NCBI RefSeq assembly: GCF_030816485.1
Contig: NZ_JAUSYC010000001.1
Span: forward strand, 2,914,001-2,978,000
Direction: 5' to 3'
DNA: 64,000 nucleotides
Source of the DNA: Arthrobacter sp. B1I2
GTDB lineage: Bacteria > Actinomycetota > Actinomycetes > Actinomycetales > Micrococcaceae
The notes beneath the pieces are model-generated. The model did no database searches. It had not been told where the DNA came from and was given only the letters and a program-made list of their open reading frames with translations. Below are positions 49,480-58,375 of this stretch, piece after piece. How positions within the stretch are numbered: position 1 is the stretch's first letter; each line of letters starts with the position of its first letter. Position numbers and translations under genes: made by a program.

Positions 49480-51810
49480 ATGCCTGAAAACACCACCCCC
49501 TTTCCCTCCGCCTCCCTCCTCGGCTACCCCCGCATCGGCCGCCGCCGCGAGCTCAAGAAGGCCGTTGAGGCGTACTGGGCCGGCAGGATCGACGCTGCCG
49601 CCCTGGACGCCGCAGCCAAGGAGATCCAGCTGGCCACGGCCAGGCGGCTGCAGGAACTCGGGCTGACCGAGGCCGCCGCAGTGCCGGGCACCTTCTCCTA
49701 CTACGACCAGGTCCTGGACGCCACCGCCCACCTGGGCGCCGTGCCCACCAGATTCGGCAACCTCCTCAACGCCAAGGGACAGCTGGACATCGACGGCTAC
49801 TTCACCCTGGCCCGCGGCAACAAGGAACAGCAGCCGCTGGAAATGACCAAGTGGTTCGACACCAACTACCACTACCTGGTACCGGAAATCGGCCCGGAAA
49901 CAAAGTTCACCCTGGCTTCCACCGCCAAGGTTGACGAGTTCGCCTTCGCCCTGGACAACGGCATCGAGACCCGCCCCTACATCGTCGGTCCGGTCACGTA
50001 CCTGCTCCTGTCCAAGGCCTCCGACGACGCACCGGCCGGGTTCTCCCCGCTGTCCCGCCTCGAGGACATCCTGCCCGTTTACGTGGAGCTGCTCGGGAAA
50101 CTTGCGGCCGCCGGCGCCAGTTGGGTCCAGCTTGACGAGCCCGCCCTGGTGGTTGACCAGGACATCCCGGCGGCCCAAATCGAAGCGGCCGTGGCCCGCG
50201 CCTACGAGGTCCTTACCGCTGCGGCCAACCGCCCGCAGATCCTCGTCTCCACCCCGTACGGTTCACTCGACGGCCAGCTGGGCACTCTCGCCGCCACCAG
50301 CATCGACGCCCTCCACATTGACGTTTTCAAGGGCGCCGTTCCCTCCGCCGCCGCACTGGCGGGCCTGGGCGAAAAGACCCTTGTGGCAGGCGTCGTTGAC
50401 GGCCACAACATCTGGCGCAACGACCTCGCTGCCTCCGCCGCCAAGCTGGACGCCCTGAAGGCAGCGGCCGGCAAGGTTGCCGTCTCCACATCCACCTCCA
50501 CCCAGCACGTCCCGCATGACGTCAGGGAGGAAACCCAGCTGTCCGCGGAGCTCCGCAGCTGGCTGGCGTTCTCGGACCAGAAGGCCGTCGAGGTCAGGAC
50601 GCTTGCGTCCTACTTGGCTGATCCCGCATCCGCAGAGGCAGCCATCGGCGAAGCCACCGCAGTGATCGCTTCGCGGGCCACCGCAGAGGGCGTCCGCCGG
50701 GAAGACGTCCGCGCCCGCACCGGAGTACTGACGGCCGCCGACTTCAGCCGTTCCGAATACGCGGTCCGTGAAGCCGCCCAGAAAGAGGCCCTGCACCTTC
50801 CGCCGCTGCCCACCACCACCATCGGTTCCTTCCCGCAGACGTCCGAAATCCGTTCTGCCCGCGCACGCAACAACAAGGGTGAGCTGACCGACGAGCAGTA
50901 CGGGCAGCTCATGAGGGATGAGATCAAGCGCGTCGTGGACCTGCAGGAAGAGCTGGGCTACGACGTCCTGGTGCACGGCGAGCCGGAGCGCAACGACATG
51001 GTGCAGTACTTCGCCGAGAACCTGGAAGGCTTCGACGTCACGGTGCACGGCTGGGTCCAGTCCTACGGCTCCCGCTGCACGCGACCGTCCATCCTGTGGG
51101 GGGACGTCACCCGCAGCGCACCCATCACGGTCCAGTGGGCAGAGTATGCACAGTCGCTGACCAGCAAGCCGATGAAGGGCATGCTCACCGGTCCGGTCAC
51201 CATCCTCGCCTGGTCCTTCGTCCGCGATGACCAGCCGCTGGGCGAGACCGCCAACCAGGTGGGCCTGGCCCTGCGCGACGAGATCGCCGACCTCGAAGCC
51301 GCCGGCATCAAGGTCATCCAGGTGGACGAGCCCGCCCTGCGCGAACTGCTCCCGCTGCGCAAGGCAGACCAGGCGGATTACCTGAAGTGGTCCGTTGACT
51401 CCTTCCGCCTGGCCACCGCCGGTGCCGCCGACGCCACGCAGATCCACACCCACCTCTGCTACTCGGAGTTCGGCGTGATTATCGACGCGATCGACGGCCT
51501 GGACGCTGACGTCACTTCCATCGAGGCCGCCCGCTCCCGCATGGAGGTTGTCCACGACCTCGAGTCCCACGGCTTCGGCCGCGGCGTAGGCCCGGGCGTC
51601 TACGACATCCACTCACCGCGCGTTCCCGGCGAGCAGGAAGTCACCGAGCTGCTCTCCACCGCCGTCAAGCACGTCCCGTCCCGCCAGCTCTGGGTCAACC
51701 CGGACTGCGGGCTGAAGACCCGCGGTTACGCCGAGACCGAGGAGTCGCTGCGCAACCTGGTCAAGGCCACCCAGGCGGTCCGCGCGAATCTGCTGGCCGC
51801 TGCCAACTAA
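49480..51810 (+). CDS. metE: Cobalamin-independent methionine synthase
   Basis: Transfers the methyl group of 5-methyltetrahydropteroyltriglutamate to homocysteine without B12. It has 776 residues. The N-terminal half carries LLGYPRIGRRRELKKA; the C-terminal catalytic half begins at TTTIGSFPQTSEIR. Zinc and homocysteine ligands are visible: His658 and Cys660 in HTHLCYSEF, and Cys743 in NPDCGLKTR. It is 82 bases after metF and probably shares its transcript and control. Confidence 0.97.
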   Translation: MPENTTPFPSASLLGYPRIGRRRELKKAVEAYWAGRIDAAALDAAAKEIQLATARRLQELGLTEAAAVPGTFSYYDQVLDATAHLGAVPTRFGNLLNAKGQLDIDGYFTLARGNKEQQPLEMTKWFDTNYHYLVPEIGPETKFTLASTAKVDEFAFALDNGIETRPYIVGPVTYLLLSKASDDAPAGFSPLSRLEDILPVYVELLGKLAAAGASWVQLDEPALVVDQDIPAAQIEAAVARAYEVLTAAANRPQILVSTPYGSLDGQLGTLAATSIDALHIDVFKGAVPSAAALAGLGEKTLVAGVVDGHNIWRNDLAASAAKLDALKAAAGKVAVSTSTSTQHVPHDVREETQLSAELRSWLAFSDQKAVEVRTLASYLADPASAEAAIGEATAVIASRATAEGVRREDVRARTGVLTAADFSRSEYAVREAAQKEALHLPPLPTTTIGSFPQTSEIRSARARNNKGELTDEQYGQLMRDEIKRVVDLQEELGYDVLVHGEPERNDMVQYFAENLEGFDVTVHGWVQSYGSRCTRPSILWGDVTRSAPITVQWAEYAQSLTSKPMKGMLTGPVTILAWSFVRDDQPLGETANQVGLALRDEIADLEAAGIKVIQVDEPALRELLPLRKADQADYLKWSVDSFRLATAGAADATQIHTHLCYSEFGVIIDAIDGLDADVTSIEAARSRMEVVHDLESHGFGRGVGPGVYDIHSPRVPGEQEVTELLSTAVKHVPSRQLWVNPDCGLKTRGYAETEESLRNLVKATQAVRANLLAAAN

Positions 51811-51842
51811 AGCGAAATACGACCAAGAGAGCCCGCAGAGAG

Positions 51843-51879
51843 CCCAGGGTCCGGTGCGCTCAGCGCGCCGGGCCCTGGG
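51843..51879. terminator. Terminator between metE and the convergent membrane protein gene
   Basis: A 17-bp stem with a few G-U pairs (51843-51859 with 51863-51879) and a 3-base loop, 33 bases after metE. No T-tract is present. Confidence 0.65.
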
Positions 51880-51895
51880 AAGCGGGCGAACGCGG

Positions 51896-52624
51896 TCACA
51901 TAACGTGACCGGCCGGAATCGCCTTCTTCATCCGCCACGCGCTGACAGCCAGCCAAACGGACGAGACGGTGATTGCCACGATGCCCACCAGCGTGGGCAC
52001 GGAATTGGCTTGCGAAAAGCCGGATTCCCCGATGATCCAGCCCTGCACCACGTAGGCCAGCCCGGAGAGCGCCATGAGGTAGCCGACAGCCCGGGAGACG
52101 CGGTGCGTTGCGGCTATAACAACTCCCAAAAGCACCAACGCGGCACCCAGCAGGATGCTTTGGTAGCTGCGCATGCCCCACTCCAGCCAGCGGATGCCTT
52201 CTGCTGTGGCAAAACGGGCCGCCCTTTCCGGCTCGGGGGCAGCTGCCCAAGCGTTCGCCGCCTGTTTCAGCGCCACCCCGTCCACTGCCTGCAGGGCCGC
52301 ATAAAGCGCAACTGCCGCAGCGGCGGAAAGAGCACCAAACCGTGCGGTCCACGCCATCGCCTGGCGCTGCACCCCGAATGCGGTGCCCAGGGAAACCAGT
52401 CCGGCGCCCACCAACGCCATGCCAACGAACTGGCCCAGGTGCACTGCTGTCCAGATCCCGCTGTTGGCGTAGGCGGTGAACGACGCCACGTGGTCGTTCG
52501 CATCGTGGGACTCCGCATGCAGCAGGCCGGCGAGGATCGAGACCACTATGCCGGCAAGGAGCAGGGATGAGCCCAGCCGCCAGGTTCCAGGCCTGTCATC
52601 AACCGTTTCCATGGCCGCCACCAT
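51896..52624 (-). CDS. Multi-pass membrane protein of unknown function
   Basis: A 242-residue protein with about seven hydrophobic helices, beginning near residue 17 (LGSSLLLAGIVVSILAGLL). The first loop is acidic and His-rich (HAESHDANDH). It resembles DUF4386-like proteins in topology, but I cannot confirm membership. The start may be the internal ATG four codons later (METVDDR). It stands alone, convergent with metE; the next gene upstream on the same strand is 60 bases away. Confidence 0.72.
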   Translation of the reverse strand: MVAAMETVDDRPGTWRLGSSLLLAGIVVSILAGLLHAESHDANDHVASFTAYANSGIWTAVHLGQFVGMALVGAGLVSLGTAFGVQRQAMAWTARFGALSAAAAVALYAALQAVDGVALKQAANAWAAAPEPERAARFATAEGIRWLEWGMRSYQSILLGAALVLLGVVIAATHRVSRAVGYLMALSGLAYVVQGWIIGESGFSQANSVPTLVGIVAITVSSVWLAVSAWRMKKAIPAGHVM

Positions 52625-52684
52625 CTCTAGTACCCGATCCTGAACACCTGATCCTTAGCGCCGGGCCTTACTGAAGCCCCGGCT

Positions 52685-53191
52685 TCAGGACTCCCAGACG
52701 ATTTCGTCGTCAACCACGCCGTCCTCGTCCGCGGAGGCCACCAGGACTTCGTCCGTGAAGTGCTCGCCCAGCGTGAAGTCCAGGACGAAGTAGCGCTCCG
52801 GCTGGCCGGGGTAGATGCCTACGTGGCCAAGCTTCAGGGCTTTGAGGAAGACCTCGTTGGTGAGCTGGCTTCGGTGCTCGACGCCGAACACCTTGCGCAG
52901 GTGCTCGTCCTTAAGGGCGTTGCAGTGGAAGTGCAGGTATTCCTGCGGACTGGTGCCTTCCTGCTCGAGCTCCTCGGCGATCATGTCGCGGACTTCATCC
53001 ACCAGTTCGGGGAGGAAGCGAAGCCGGTACTCGACTTTGCGGAGCGCGGCTTCATCGAAGTGGTCGTGGGCGTTGATGTTCAGGTCGAGCTCCAGCGGGT
53101 GGCCGCGCAGCTCATGCTTGGCGGCGAAGAGATGATCCATGCCGTGGTTGAGCTCGATCTCCCCAAAGTGCTGGCTCGCTACCTTGTTCAT
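52685..53191 (-). CDS. DUF2004 domain-containing protein
   Basis: A 168-residue cytoplasmic acidic protein. The C-terminal segment RYFVLDFTLGEHFTDEVLVA is the typical DUF2004 core. There is no signal peptide or membrane helix. The function is unknown; such proteins are found singly in many bacteria. It lies 45 bases downstream of the LysR gene on the same strand, so it may be cotranscribed with it. Confidence 0.78.
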   Translation of the reverse strand: MNKVASQHFGEIELNHGMDHLFAAKHELRGHPLELDLNINAHDHFDEAALRKVEYRLRFLPELVDEVRDMIAEELEQEGTSPQEYLHFHCNALKDEHLRKVFGVEHRSQLTNEVFLKALKLGHVGIYPGQPERYFVLDFTLGEHFTDEVLVASADEDGVVDDEIVWES

Positions 53192-53236
53192 AATCTCAAC
53201 ATAGACCCGAAGGGCAGACCATTCCAGCGTTCTGCG

Positions 53237-54154
53237 CTAATTCACCGCGGTGCGCATCCCGGCGAGGGTTTCGGCCAGCAGGTCAACGAAAAGCTGGACC
53301 CGTGCCGTTTTCCGGTCATTGATCAGCAGCGCAAAGACGTTCCGGGCCAGCCGGATCTCCGGGACGTCCAGCACCACCACACCCGCCGGTTTGTTCCGCA
53401 GCGCGAGCTCCGGAACCAGGGCCGCGCCCAGCCCTGCGGCGGCCATCTCCAGGCTGGCATGGAAATCATCACTGTGCGCCACCACCCGTGGATGCAGGTT
53501 GCAGCCGGCGAACAACCGCTCGATGACCATTGCGTCACTGGTGCCGGGATGGTGCATGATCCAGGGCATCTCCGAGAGATGGTCCGCTGCCACCTTCGCG
53601 TCTGCCCGGAAACCCCAGCCGGCAGGCAGCACCACCCGGAAGTCGTCGTCGCCGATCCATTGCCGGTTGATGGTGTTGGGCCAGGCGAACCCGGTCTGGC
53701 CCACCTGGAAAACCACGGCCAGGTCCAGGTCCCCGCCGGTACGCAGCCCCTGGATGGTCTGGCCGGGTTCAGCCACGGACACCCGCAGGTCGATCCCGAG
53801 TTTCTTCCACGCCGGGTTCTTCAGGATCCGCGGCAGAACATAGGTAGCCAGGCTGGGGAAGATCCCCAGCCGCAGTTCCTGGCTTTCCGTGTCCTGCGTT
53901 CTGGAGGCGGCGGCCATGAGTGCCTCGATGTCCGTGAGCACCTTGGCGGCGTGCCGGGTCATCACGACGGCGGCTTCCGTAGGAATCACGGCGCGCGCCG
54001 ACCGCTGGAAGAGGGTTACGCCCGTTTCCCGCTCCAGAGCGGACATCTGCTGGGACACGGCGGAGGCTGTGTAGCCGAGTGTTGCGGCCGCCGCAGCGAA
54101 CGAGCCCAGCCGCGTGACCTCCAGGAGGGTCTTCAGGTGCACCGGATTTACCAC
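53237..54154 (-). CDS. LysR family transcriptional regulator
   Basis: A 305-residue regulator with an N-terminal winged helix-turn-helix (VTRLGSFAAAAATLGYTASAVSQQMSAL, given as region 8-35) and a C-terminal periplasmic-binding-like effector domain. I use the GTG at 54154 (VVNPVHLKTLLEV), because conservation starts there; the longer frame up to 54217 would eat into the divergent promoter region. It is divergent from the FAD oxidoreductase operon, the usual geometry for LysR regulators and their targets. The effector is unknown. Confidence 0.86.
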   Translation of the reverse strand: MVNPVHLKTLLEVTRLGSFAAAAATLGYTASAVSQQMSALERETGVTLFQRSARAVIPTEAAVVMTRHAAKVLTDIEALMAAASRTQDTESQELRLGIFPSLATYVLPRILKNPAWKKLGIDLRVSVAEPGQTIQGLRTGGDLDLAVVFQVGQTGFAWPNTINRQWIGDDDFRVVLPAGWGFRADAKVAADHLSEMPWIMHHPGTSDAMVIERLFAGCNLHPRVVAHSDDFHASLEMAAAGLGAALVPELALRNKPAGVVVLDVPEIRLARNVFALLINDRKTARVQLFVDLLAETLAGMRTAVN

Positions 54155-54202
54155 CAGCCCACAGTACTGCACCCATCCGCGGCCGGCACCGCACCGAACC
54201 AT

Positions 54203-54242
54203 CCTCTGCATACCCATCCCAGCGGCAAATGTTCAGCAGAGG
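54203..54242. promoter_or_regulatory. Inverted repeat in the LysR / FAD-oxidoreductase divergent region
   Basis: CCTCTGC (54203-54209) and GCAGAGG (54236-54242) are 26 bases apart. The right arm overlaps the ribosome-binding site of the FAD oxidoreductase, so this may be a regulator site or an RNA hairpin that hides the ribosome-binding site. Confidence 0.3.
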
Positions 54243-54250
54243 AGCATGAA

Positions 54251-55645
54251 TTGTCACTTGACCCAGCAGGAAGTGCAGGCCGGCGGCGCGTCGCCGTGAT
54301 CGGCAGTGGCGTGGCCGGCTTGACGGCCGCCTATGTGCTGAACAGGCAGGACGACGTCACCCTGTTCGAGGCCGACTCGCGGCTGGGCGGCCATGCCCAC
54401 ACCCACGACATGCCGCAGCCTGACGGAAGCGTCATCGGGGTGGACACGGGATTCATCGTGCACAACGAGAGGACCTATCCCACCCTGCTGCGGCTGTTCG
54501 CCGAGCTTGGCGTCGAAACCCAGGACTCCGAGATGAGCATGTCCGTCCGGTGCGACGGCTGCGGGCTGGAGTATGCAGGGGCGCGGGACGGTGCCCGCGG
54601 AATCATCGCCAAACCGTCCAGCCTGCTGCGCGGCCGCTACCTGCTGATGCTGCTGGAGGTCACCCGTTTTTACCGGAAGGCGAGGGAACTGCTCAGGACC
54701 GCGCCGCCGTCGGCTGTCAGCGGCGAAGCCGGGGTGCCGGAACTGACACTTGGCGCGTTCCTGGAGCGCGAGAAGTTCAGCCCGTACTTCATCTCGCATT
54801 TCATGACGCCCGTGGTCAGCGCAGTCTGGTCCTGTGATCCCACCACTGCGCTGGCCTATCCGGCACGGTACCTCTTCACGTTCCTGGGACACCACGGCAT
54901 GCTGGGGATCAAGGGCTCGCCGCAGTGGCGCACCGTTACCGGCGGCTCAGCCCGCTACGTCGAAAAACTCGCCGCGTCGCTGGCCGATGTCCGGCTCAAC
55001 ACCCCCGTCACCGCCATCCGGCGCCTGCCCGATGGCGTGGAGCTCGCAACGGCCGGTGGGCTGGAAGGCTTTGACGCCGTCGTGATTGCCACCCATCCTG
55101 CGCAGGCACTCGGGTTCCTGGCCGACGCCACGCCCGAGGAGAAGAAGGCGCTGGGCGGGATGCCGTACTCGGTTAACCACACCGTGTTCCACCAGGACCC
55201 CGCAGTCCTGCCCGCAGCGGACAACGCCAGGGCGTCCTGGAACTACCGGCTTCCGGCCTGCGACGCGCGCCCGGACAAGGTCCTGGTGAGCTACGACCTG
55301 ACCCGGCTGCAGCGGCTGAGTCCCCTGGACGGCAAGCGGTACCTGGTGAGCCTGGGGGAGTCGGAGCTGATCTCCGGCACCGCCGTGCTGGAGCGCATGG
55401 TGTACGAACACCCGCAGTACACGCCGGAATCCCTTCAGGCCCAGCAGGCCATCGCCGCGCTGGGCAACAGCCGGATCGCCTATGCCGGGGCGTACCTTGG
55501 CTGGGGCTTCCACGAGGACGGCGCCCTCTCCGGGGTCCGGGCCGCCGAGAAGCTGGGCCGCAGCTGGCCGGTGCCGCGGGCCGCGGATCCTGAAGACTCC
55601 GCCGGCGAGGGGGAGCGGGACATGCTGGCCACGGAACCTGCATGA
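54251..55645 (+). CDS. FAD-dependent amine-oxidase-like oxidoreductase
   Basis: A 464-residue flavoprotein. The dinucleotide motif VAVIGSGVAGLTAAYVL is near the N-terminus, with a second FAD contact in LGGHAHTHD. It belongs to the NAD/FAD-binding family whose genes sit beside DUF1365 and CFAS genes in many bacteria. The start is a TTG at 54251 with AGAGGAG upstream at correct spacing; no in-frame ATG fits. A frame open far upstream (from 52760) runs antisense to two other genes and is not coding. DUF1365 starts within its last 4 bases. Likely role: oxidation or desaturation of a lipid acyl chain, inferred from context. Confidence 0.86.
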   Translation: MSLDPAGSAGRRRVAVIGSGVAGLTAAYVLNRQDDVTLFEADSRLGGHAHTHDMPQPDGSVIGVDTGFIVHNERTYPTLLRLFAELGVETQDSEMSMSVRCDGCGLEYAGARDGARGIIAKPSSLLRGRYLLMLLEVTRFYRKARELLRTAPPSAVSGEAGVPELTLGAFLEREKFSPYFISHFMTPVVSAVWSCDPTTALAYPARYLFTFLGHHGMLGIKGSPQWRTVTGGSARYVEKLAASLADVRLNTPVTAIRRLPDGVELATAGGLEGFDAVVIATHPAQALGFLADATPEEKKALGGMPYSVNHTVFHQDPAVLPAADNARASWNYRLPACDARPDKVLVSYDLTRLQRLSPLDGKRYLVSLGESELISGTAVLERMVYEHPQYTPESLQAQQAIAALGNSRIAYAGAYLGWGFHEDGALSGVRAAEKLGRSWPVPRAADPEDSAGEGERDMLATEPA

Positions 55646-56373
55646 GCATGGACGCCTCGATCTACCGCACCTCCATTTCCCACGTGCGGCGCACCCCATT
55701 GAAAAATGCGTTCACCTACCGGAGCTACAGCTGGTTTGTCGACGTTGACGCGCTTCCGCGCCTGCCGTTCCTCCTCCGGCCGCTGGCGGTGTTCCGTGCC
55801 GGGGACCACCTGGGCGATCCCGACGCCGGCATCCGGTCCAACGTGGAGCGGTACCTGCGGACGCAGGGGGTGGAACCCGACGGCGGTCCCATCCGCATGC
55901 TGACCAGTGCCAGGGTCTGTGGCTACGTCTTCAATCCGCTCACCCTGTTCTGGTGCTACCGCTCCAGCGGAGAACTGCAGTGCGTGGTGGCCGAGGTCCA
56001 CAACACCTACGGGGAGCGGCACTGCTACCTGCTTCGGACCGACTCCTCGGGGCGGGCTTCGGTGCCGAAGGCCTTTTACGTTTCACCCTTCAACGACGTC
56101 GACGGCGAGTACCGGATGAAGCTCCCGGCGCCGGCGGACCGGCTTGCGGTATCCATCATCCTGGAGCGGGAGGGGCACCGGCCCTTCGTGGCCACGATGG
56201 ACGGCCGGCGCCAACCTGCCACCATCCCGAACATCCTTGCGGCGGCATTCGCGGCACCTGCCGCGCCACTGCTGGTATCAGCCCTGATCCGGGTACAGGG
56301 CATCAAACTCTGGGCAAGGCGCCTGCCCGTCGTCGCCAGACCACACCACACCTCACAGGAGGCAGTTCAATGA
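55642..56373 (+). CDS. DUF1365 family protein
   Basis: A 243-residue protein with the DUF1365 core: IYRTSISHVRRTPLKNAFTYR, FNPLTLFWCYR, VVAEVHNTYGERHCYLL and KAFYVSPFNDVDGEY. Its function is not established, but the family is found with CFAS-type lipid methyltransferases and FAD oxidoreductases, as here. It overlaps both neighbours by 4 bases (ATGA at each end), so the three proteins are probably made in equal amounts and work together on one lipid substrate. Confidence 0.9.
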   Translation: MSMDASIYRTSISHVRRTPLKNAFTYRSYSWFVDVDALPRLPFLLRPLAVFRAGDHLGDPDAGIRSNVERYLRTQGVEPDGGPIRMLTSARVCGYVFNPLTLFWCYRSSGELQCVVAEVHNTYGERHCYLLRTDSSGRASVPKAFYVSPFNDVDGEYRMKLPAPADRLAVSIILEREGHRPFVATMDGRRQPATIPNILAAAFAAPAAPLLVSALIRVQGIKLWARRLPVVARPHHTSQEAVQ

Positions 56374-57734
56374 CAATGACTGACGACAATGGCACTGCTG
56401 CAGGCCATGTTGAAGACAAGGCCGCCGGGCACGCGCCCGCAGCCTGGAGCGCAACCGGAGTCCCGGCGTCGCCCGCCGTTATTGATCCTGACCTGTGGCC
56501 CGGTGTTGCCCAACCGCCGTCGGGCCTTAAGGCCGAAGTGGCCGGAAAGGCCGCCGGCCTCCTGTTCAGGGGGGCCGTCAAGAGGCTCCCGCTGCGTGTT
56601 GAATACCCGGACGGCCAGGTCCTGGGAAAGGGCGGCCCGGACGCTCCCGTGATGACCATGGTGCGGCCCGAAGCCTTTGAGACGCGGATCGGCGACAACG
56701 GCCTGATCGGTCTGGGCGAATCGTTTATGGCCGGCGACTGGGAAGCTTCGGACCTGGCCGCGGTGCTGGAGGTCTTCGCTGCCTCCGTGGACACGCTCAT
56801 CCCGGTGCCGTTGCAGAAACTGCGCTCGCTGTACTTACCCCGGACCCCCCGCCAGGAACGCAACGCCGAACAAAACACCCGGAGCAACATTTCCAGGCAC
56901 TACGACCTGTCCAATGACCTGTTTACCAACTTCCTGGACTCCACTATGAGCTACTCGTCGGCGCTGTTCCCTGAGAAGGCCGGACCGCTCTCCTCGGTGG
57001 CCTGGGATTTCCTGGGCGAGGCCCAGCGGGCAAAGATCGACCGGTTGCTGGACAAAGCCGGTGTGGGGGAAGGGACGCGGTTGCTGGAAATCGGCACCGG
57101 CTGGGGCGAGCTTGCCCTGCGGGCCGCTGCCCGCGGTGCCACGGTTTACAGCGTCACGCTGTCCAGCGAGCAGCAGGCGCTGGCGCAGGAACGCATTGCC
57201 GATGCCGGGTTCGCGGACCAGGTGACGGTGGCCCTGCAGGACTACCGCGCGGTGGAAGGCGAGTACGACGCCGTGGTGTCGGTGGAGATGATCGAGGCCG
57301 TGGGTTATGAGTACTGGCCCATCTACTTCCAGACCATCGACCGCGTCCTGGCCCCGGGCGGGAAGGTGGCCATCCAGGCCATCACCATGCCGCACGGGCG
57401 CATGCTGGCCACCCGCGACGCCTACACGTGGGTGCACAAATACATTTTCCCCGGCGGGTTCCTGCCGTCCGTGCGGGCCATCGAGAGCGTGACCCAGCAG
57501 CACACCACCTTGCGGGTGCGGGAACGCATGGGGATGGGCGACCACTACGCCGCCACCCTGCGGCTGTGGGAGGAGCGGTTCCTGGCCCGGTCCCGGGATG
57601 TGGCGGAATTGGGCTTCGACGCCGTCTTCCAACGGATGTGGCTGTTCTACCTTTGCTACTCGCGCGCCGGCTTCCAGTCCGGTTATCTGGACGTGCAGCA
57701 GATTGTGCTGGACCGGCGGGAGGCGCAGCTTTAA
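56370..57734 (+). CDS. Cyclopropane-fatty-acyl-phospholipid synthase family methyltransferase (paralogue 2)
   Basis: A 454-residue SAM-dependent CFAS-family enzyme. The ATG at 56370 follows ACAGGAGG and overlaps the DUF1365 stop. Catalytic features: SNISRHYDLSNDLFTNFLD, SAM motif I LLEIGTGWGE near 238-247, and SVEMIEAVG. The first 50 residues are a variable Ala-rich stretch. Compared with the paralogue at 34.5 kb it lacks the Pro/Gly/Asp insertion. In this operon it may make a methylated, cyclopropane or furan-type acyl chain together with the FAD oxidoreductase; this is inference. Confidence 0.9.
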   Translation: MTMTDDNGTAAGHVEDKAAGHAPAAWSATGVPASPAVIDPDLWPGVAQPPSGLKAEVAGKAAGLLFRGAVKRLPLRVEYPDGQVLGKGGPDAPVMTMVRPEAFETRIGDNGLIGLGESFMAGDWEASDLAAVLEVFAASVDTLIPVPLQKLRSLYLPRTPRQERNAEQNTRSNISRHYDLSNDLFTNFLDSTMSYSSALFPEKAGPLSSVAWDFLGEAQRAKIDRLLDKAGVGEGTRLLEIGTGWGELALRAAARGATVYSVTLSSEQQALAQERIADAGFADQVTVALQDYRAVEGEYDAVVSVEMIEAVGYEYWPIYFQTIDRVLAPGGKVAIQAITMPHGRMLATRDAYTWVHKYIFPGGFLPSVRAIESVTQQHTTLRVRERMGMGDHYAATLRLWEERFLARSRDVAELGFDAVFQRMWLFYLCYSRAGFQSGYLDVQQIVLDRREAQL

Positions 57735-57770
57735 TTGCTGCCGGGAGCAAGAGGAAGCGGAGGATCAGGC

Positions 57771-58298
57771 GTGAAACTGAAAACACTGGCTTGGACGACG
57801 GCGGCTACGGTGGCCACAGCGGCTGCAGGGGGAGTTGCCACGGACCCGGGCAGCAGCTGGTACCTGAGATTGCGCAAGCCGGACTGGCAGCCGCCGGCCA
57901 TCGCCTTCCCCGTGGTGTGGACAGCCCTTTACGCGGACCTGGCGGTGACGTCGGCCGTCGCCCTGGACCGTGCAGCTGAGCTCGACAGGGCCGCCGAGGC
58001 CTCCGCCCCGGCTCCAGGTGGGAAGGGCTCCTGCCGGGAGCTCCGCGCGTACCGCGGTGCCTTGGCGGCCAACCTGGTCCTCAACGCATCGTGGAGCTGG
58101 TTCTTCTGGCGCTCACGCAGGCCCTGGCTGGCAGCAGCCGAGGCCGCCCTGCTCGCAGCCAGCAGCGCCGATCTTGTGCGCCGCACCTATCGCCTTAACC
58201 GTGCTGCAGGGGTATCGCTCGCCCCGTATGCGGCGTGGTGCGGCTTCGCCACCGCGTTGTCCACTGCAATCGCCAACCGCAATCCCGCCAAGCCGTAG
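57771..58298 (+). CDS. TspO/MBR family protein
   Basis: A 175-residue five-helix membrane protein of the TspO family, which binds porphyrins and sterol-like ligands and is linked to photooxidative stress. The GTG at 57771 follows AAGCGGAGGA. Family features: RLRKPDWQPPAIAFPVVWTALY, NLVLNASWSWFFW. A longer-than-usual Ala-rich loop (about 65-90) separates helices 2 and 3. It is 36 bases after the CFAS gene and ends the operon ahead of a perfect palindromic terminator. Confidence 0.87.
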   Translation: MKLKTLAWTTAATVATAAAGGVATDPGSSWYLRLRKPDWQPPAIAFPVVWTALYADLAVTSAVALDRAAELDRAAEASAPAPGGKGSCRELRAYRGALAANLVLNASWSWFFWRSRRPWLAAAEAALLAASSADLVRRTYRLNRAAGVSLAPYAAWCGFATALSTAIANRNPAKP

Positions 58299-58335
58299 GA
58301 GGATGTAGATTTCCCGGCGGCGGGGCACAGAGTCC

Positions 58336-58375
58336 AAGGGTCCGTGACCACTACATGTAGTGGTCACGGACCCTT
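58336..58375. terminator. 40-bp perfect palindromic terminator after tspO
   Basis: The two 20-base arms (58336-58355 and 58356-58375) are perfectly complementary with no spacer, so a small loop must form at the centre. TTT follows the right arm. The centre CACTACATGTAGTG also resembles an NrdR-type box. Confidence 0.75.

Noticed and set aside
52760..54250. Plus-strand extension of the FAD oxidoreductase frame by about 500 codons
   Set aside because: It is antisense to the DUF2004 and LysR genes, and the FAD-binding motif begins only after 54251, where a ribosome-binding site and TTG start are present.
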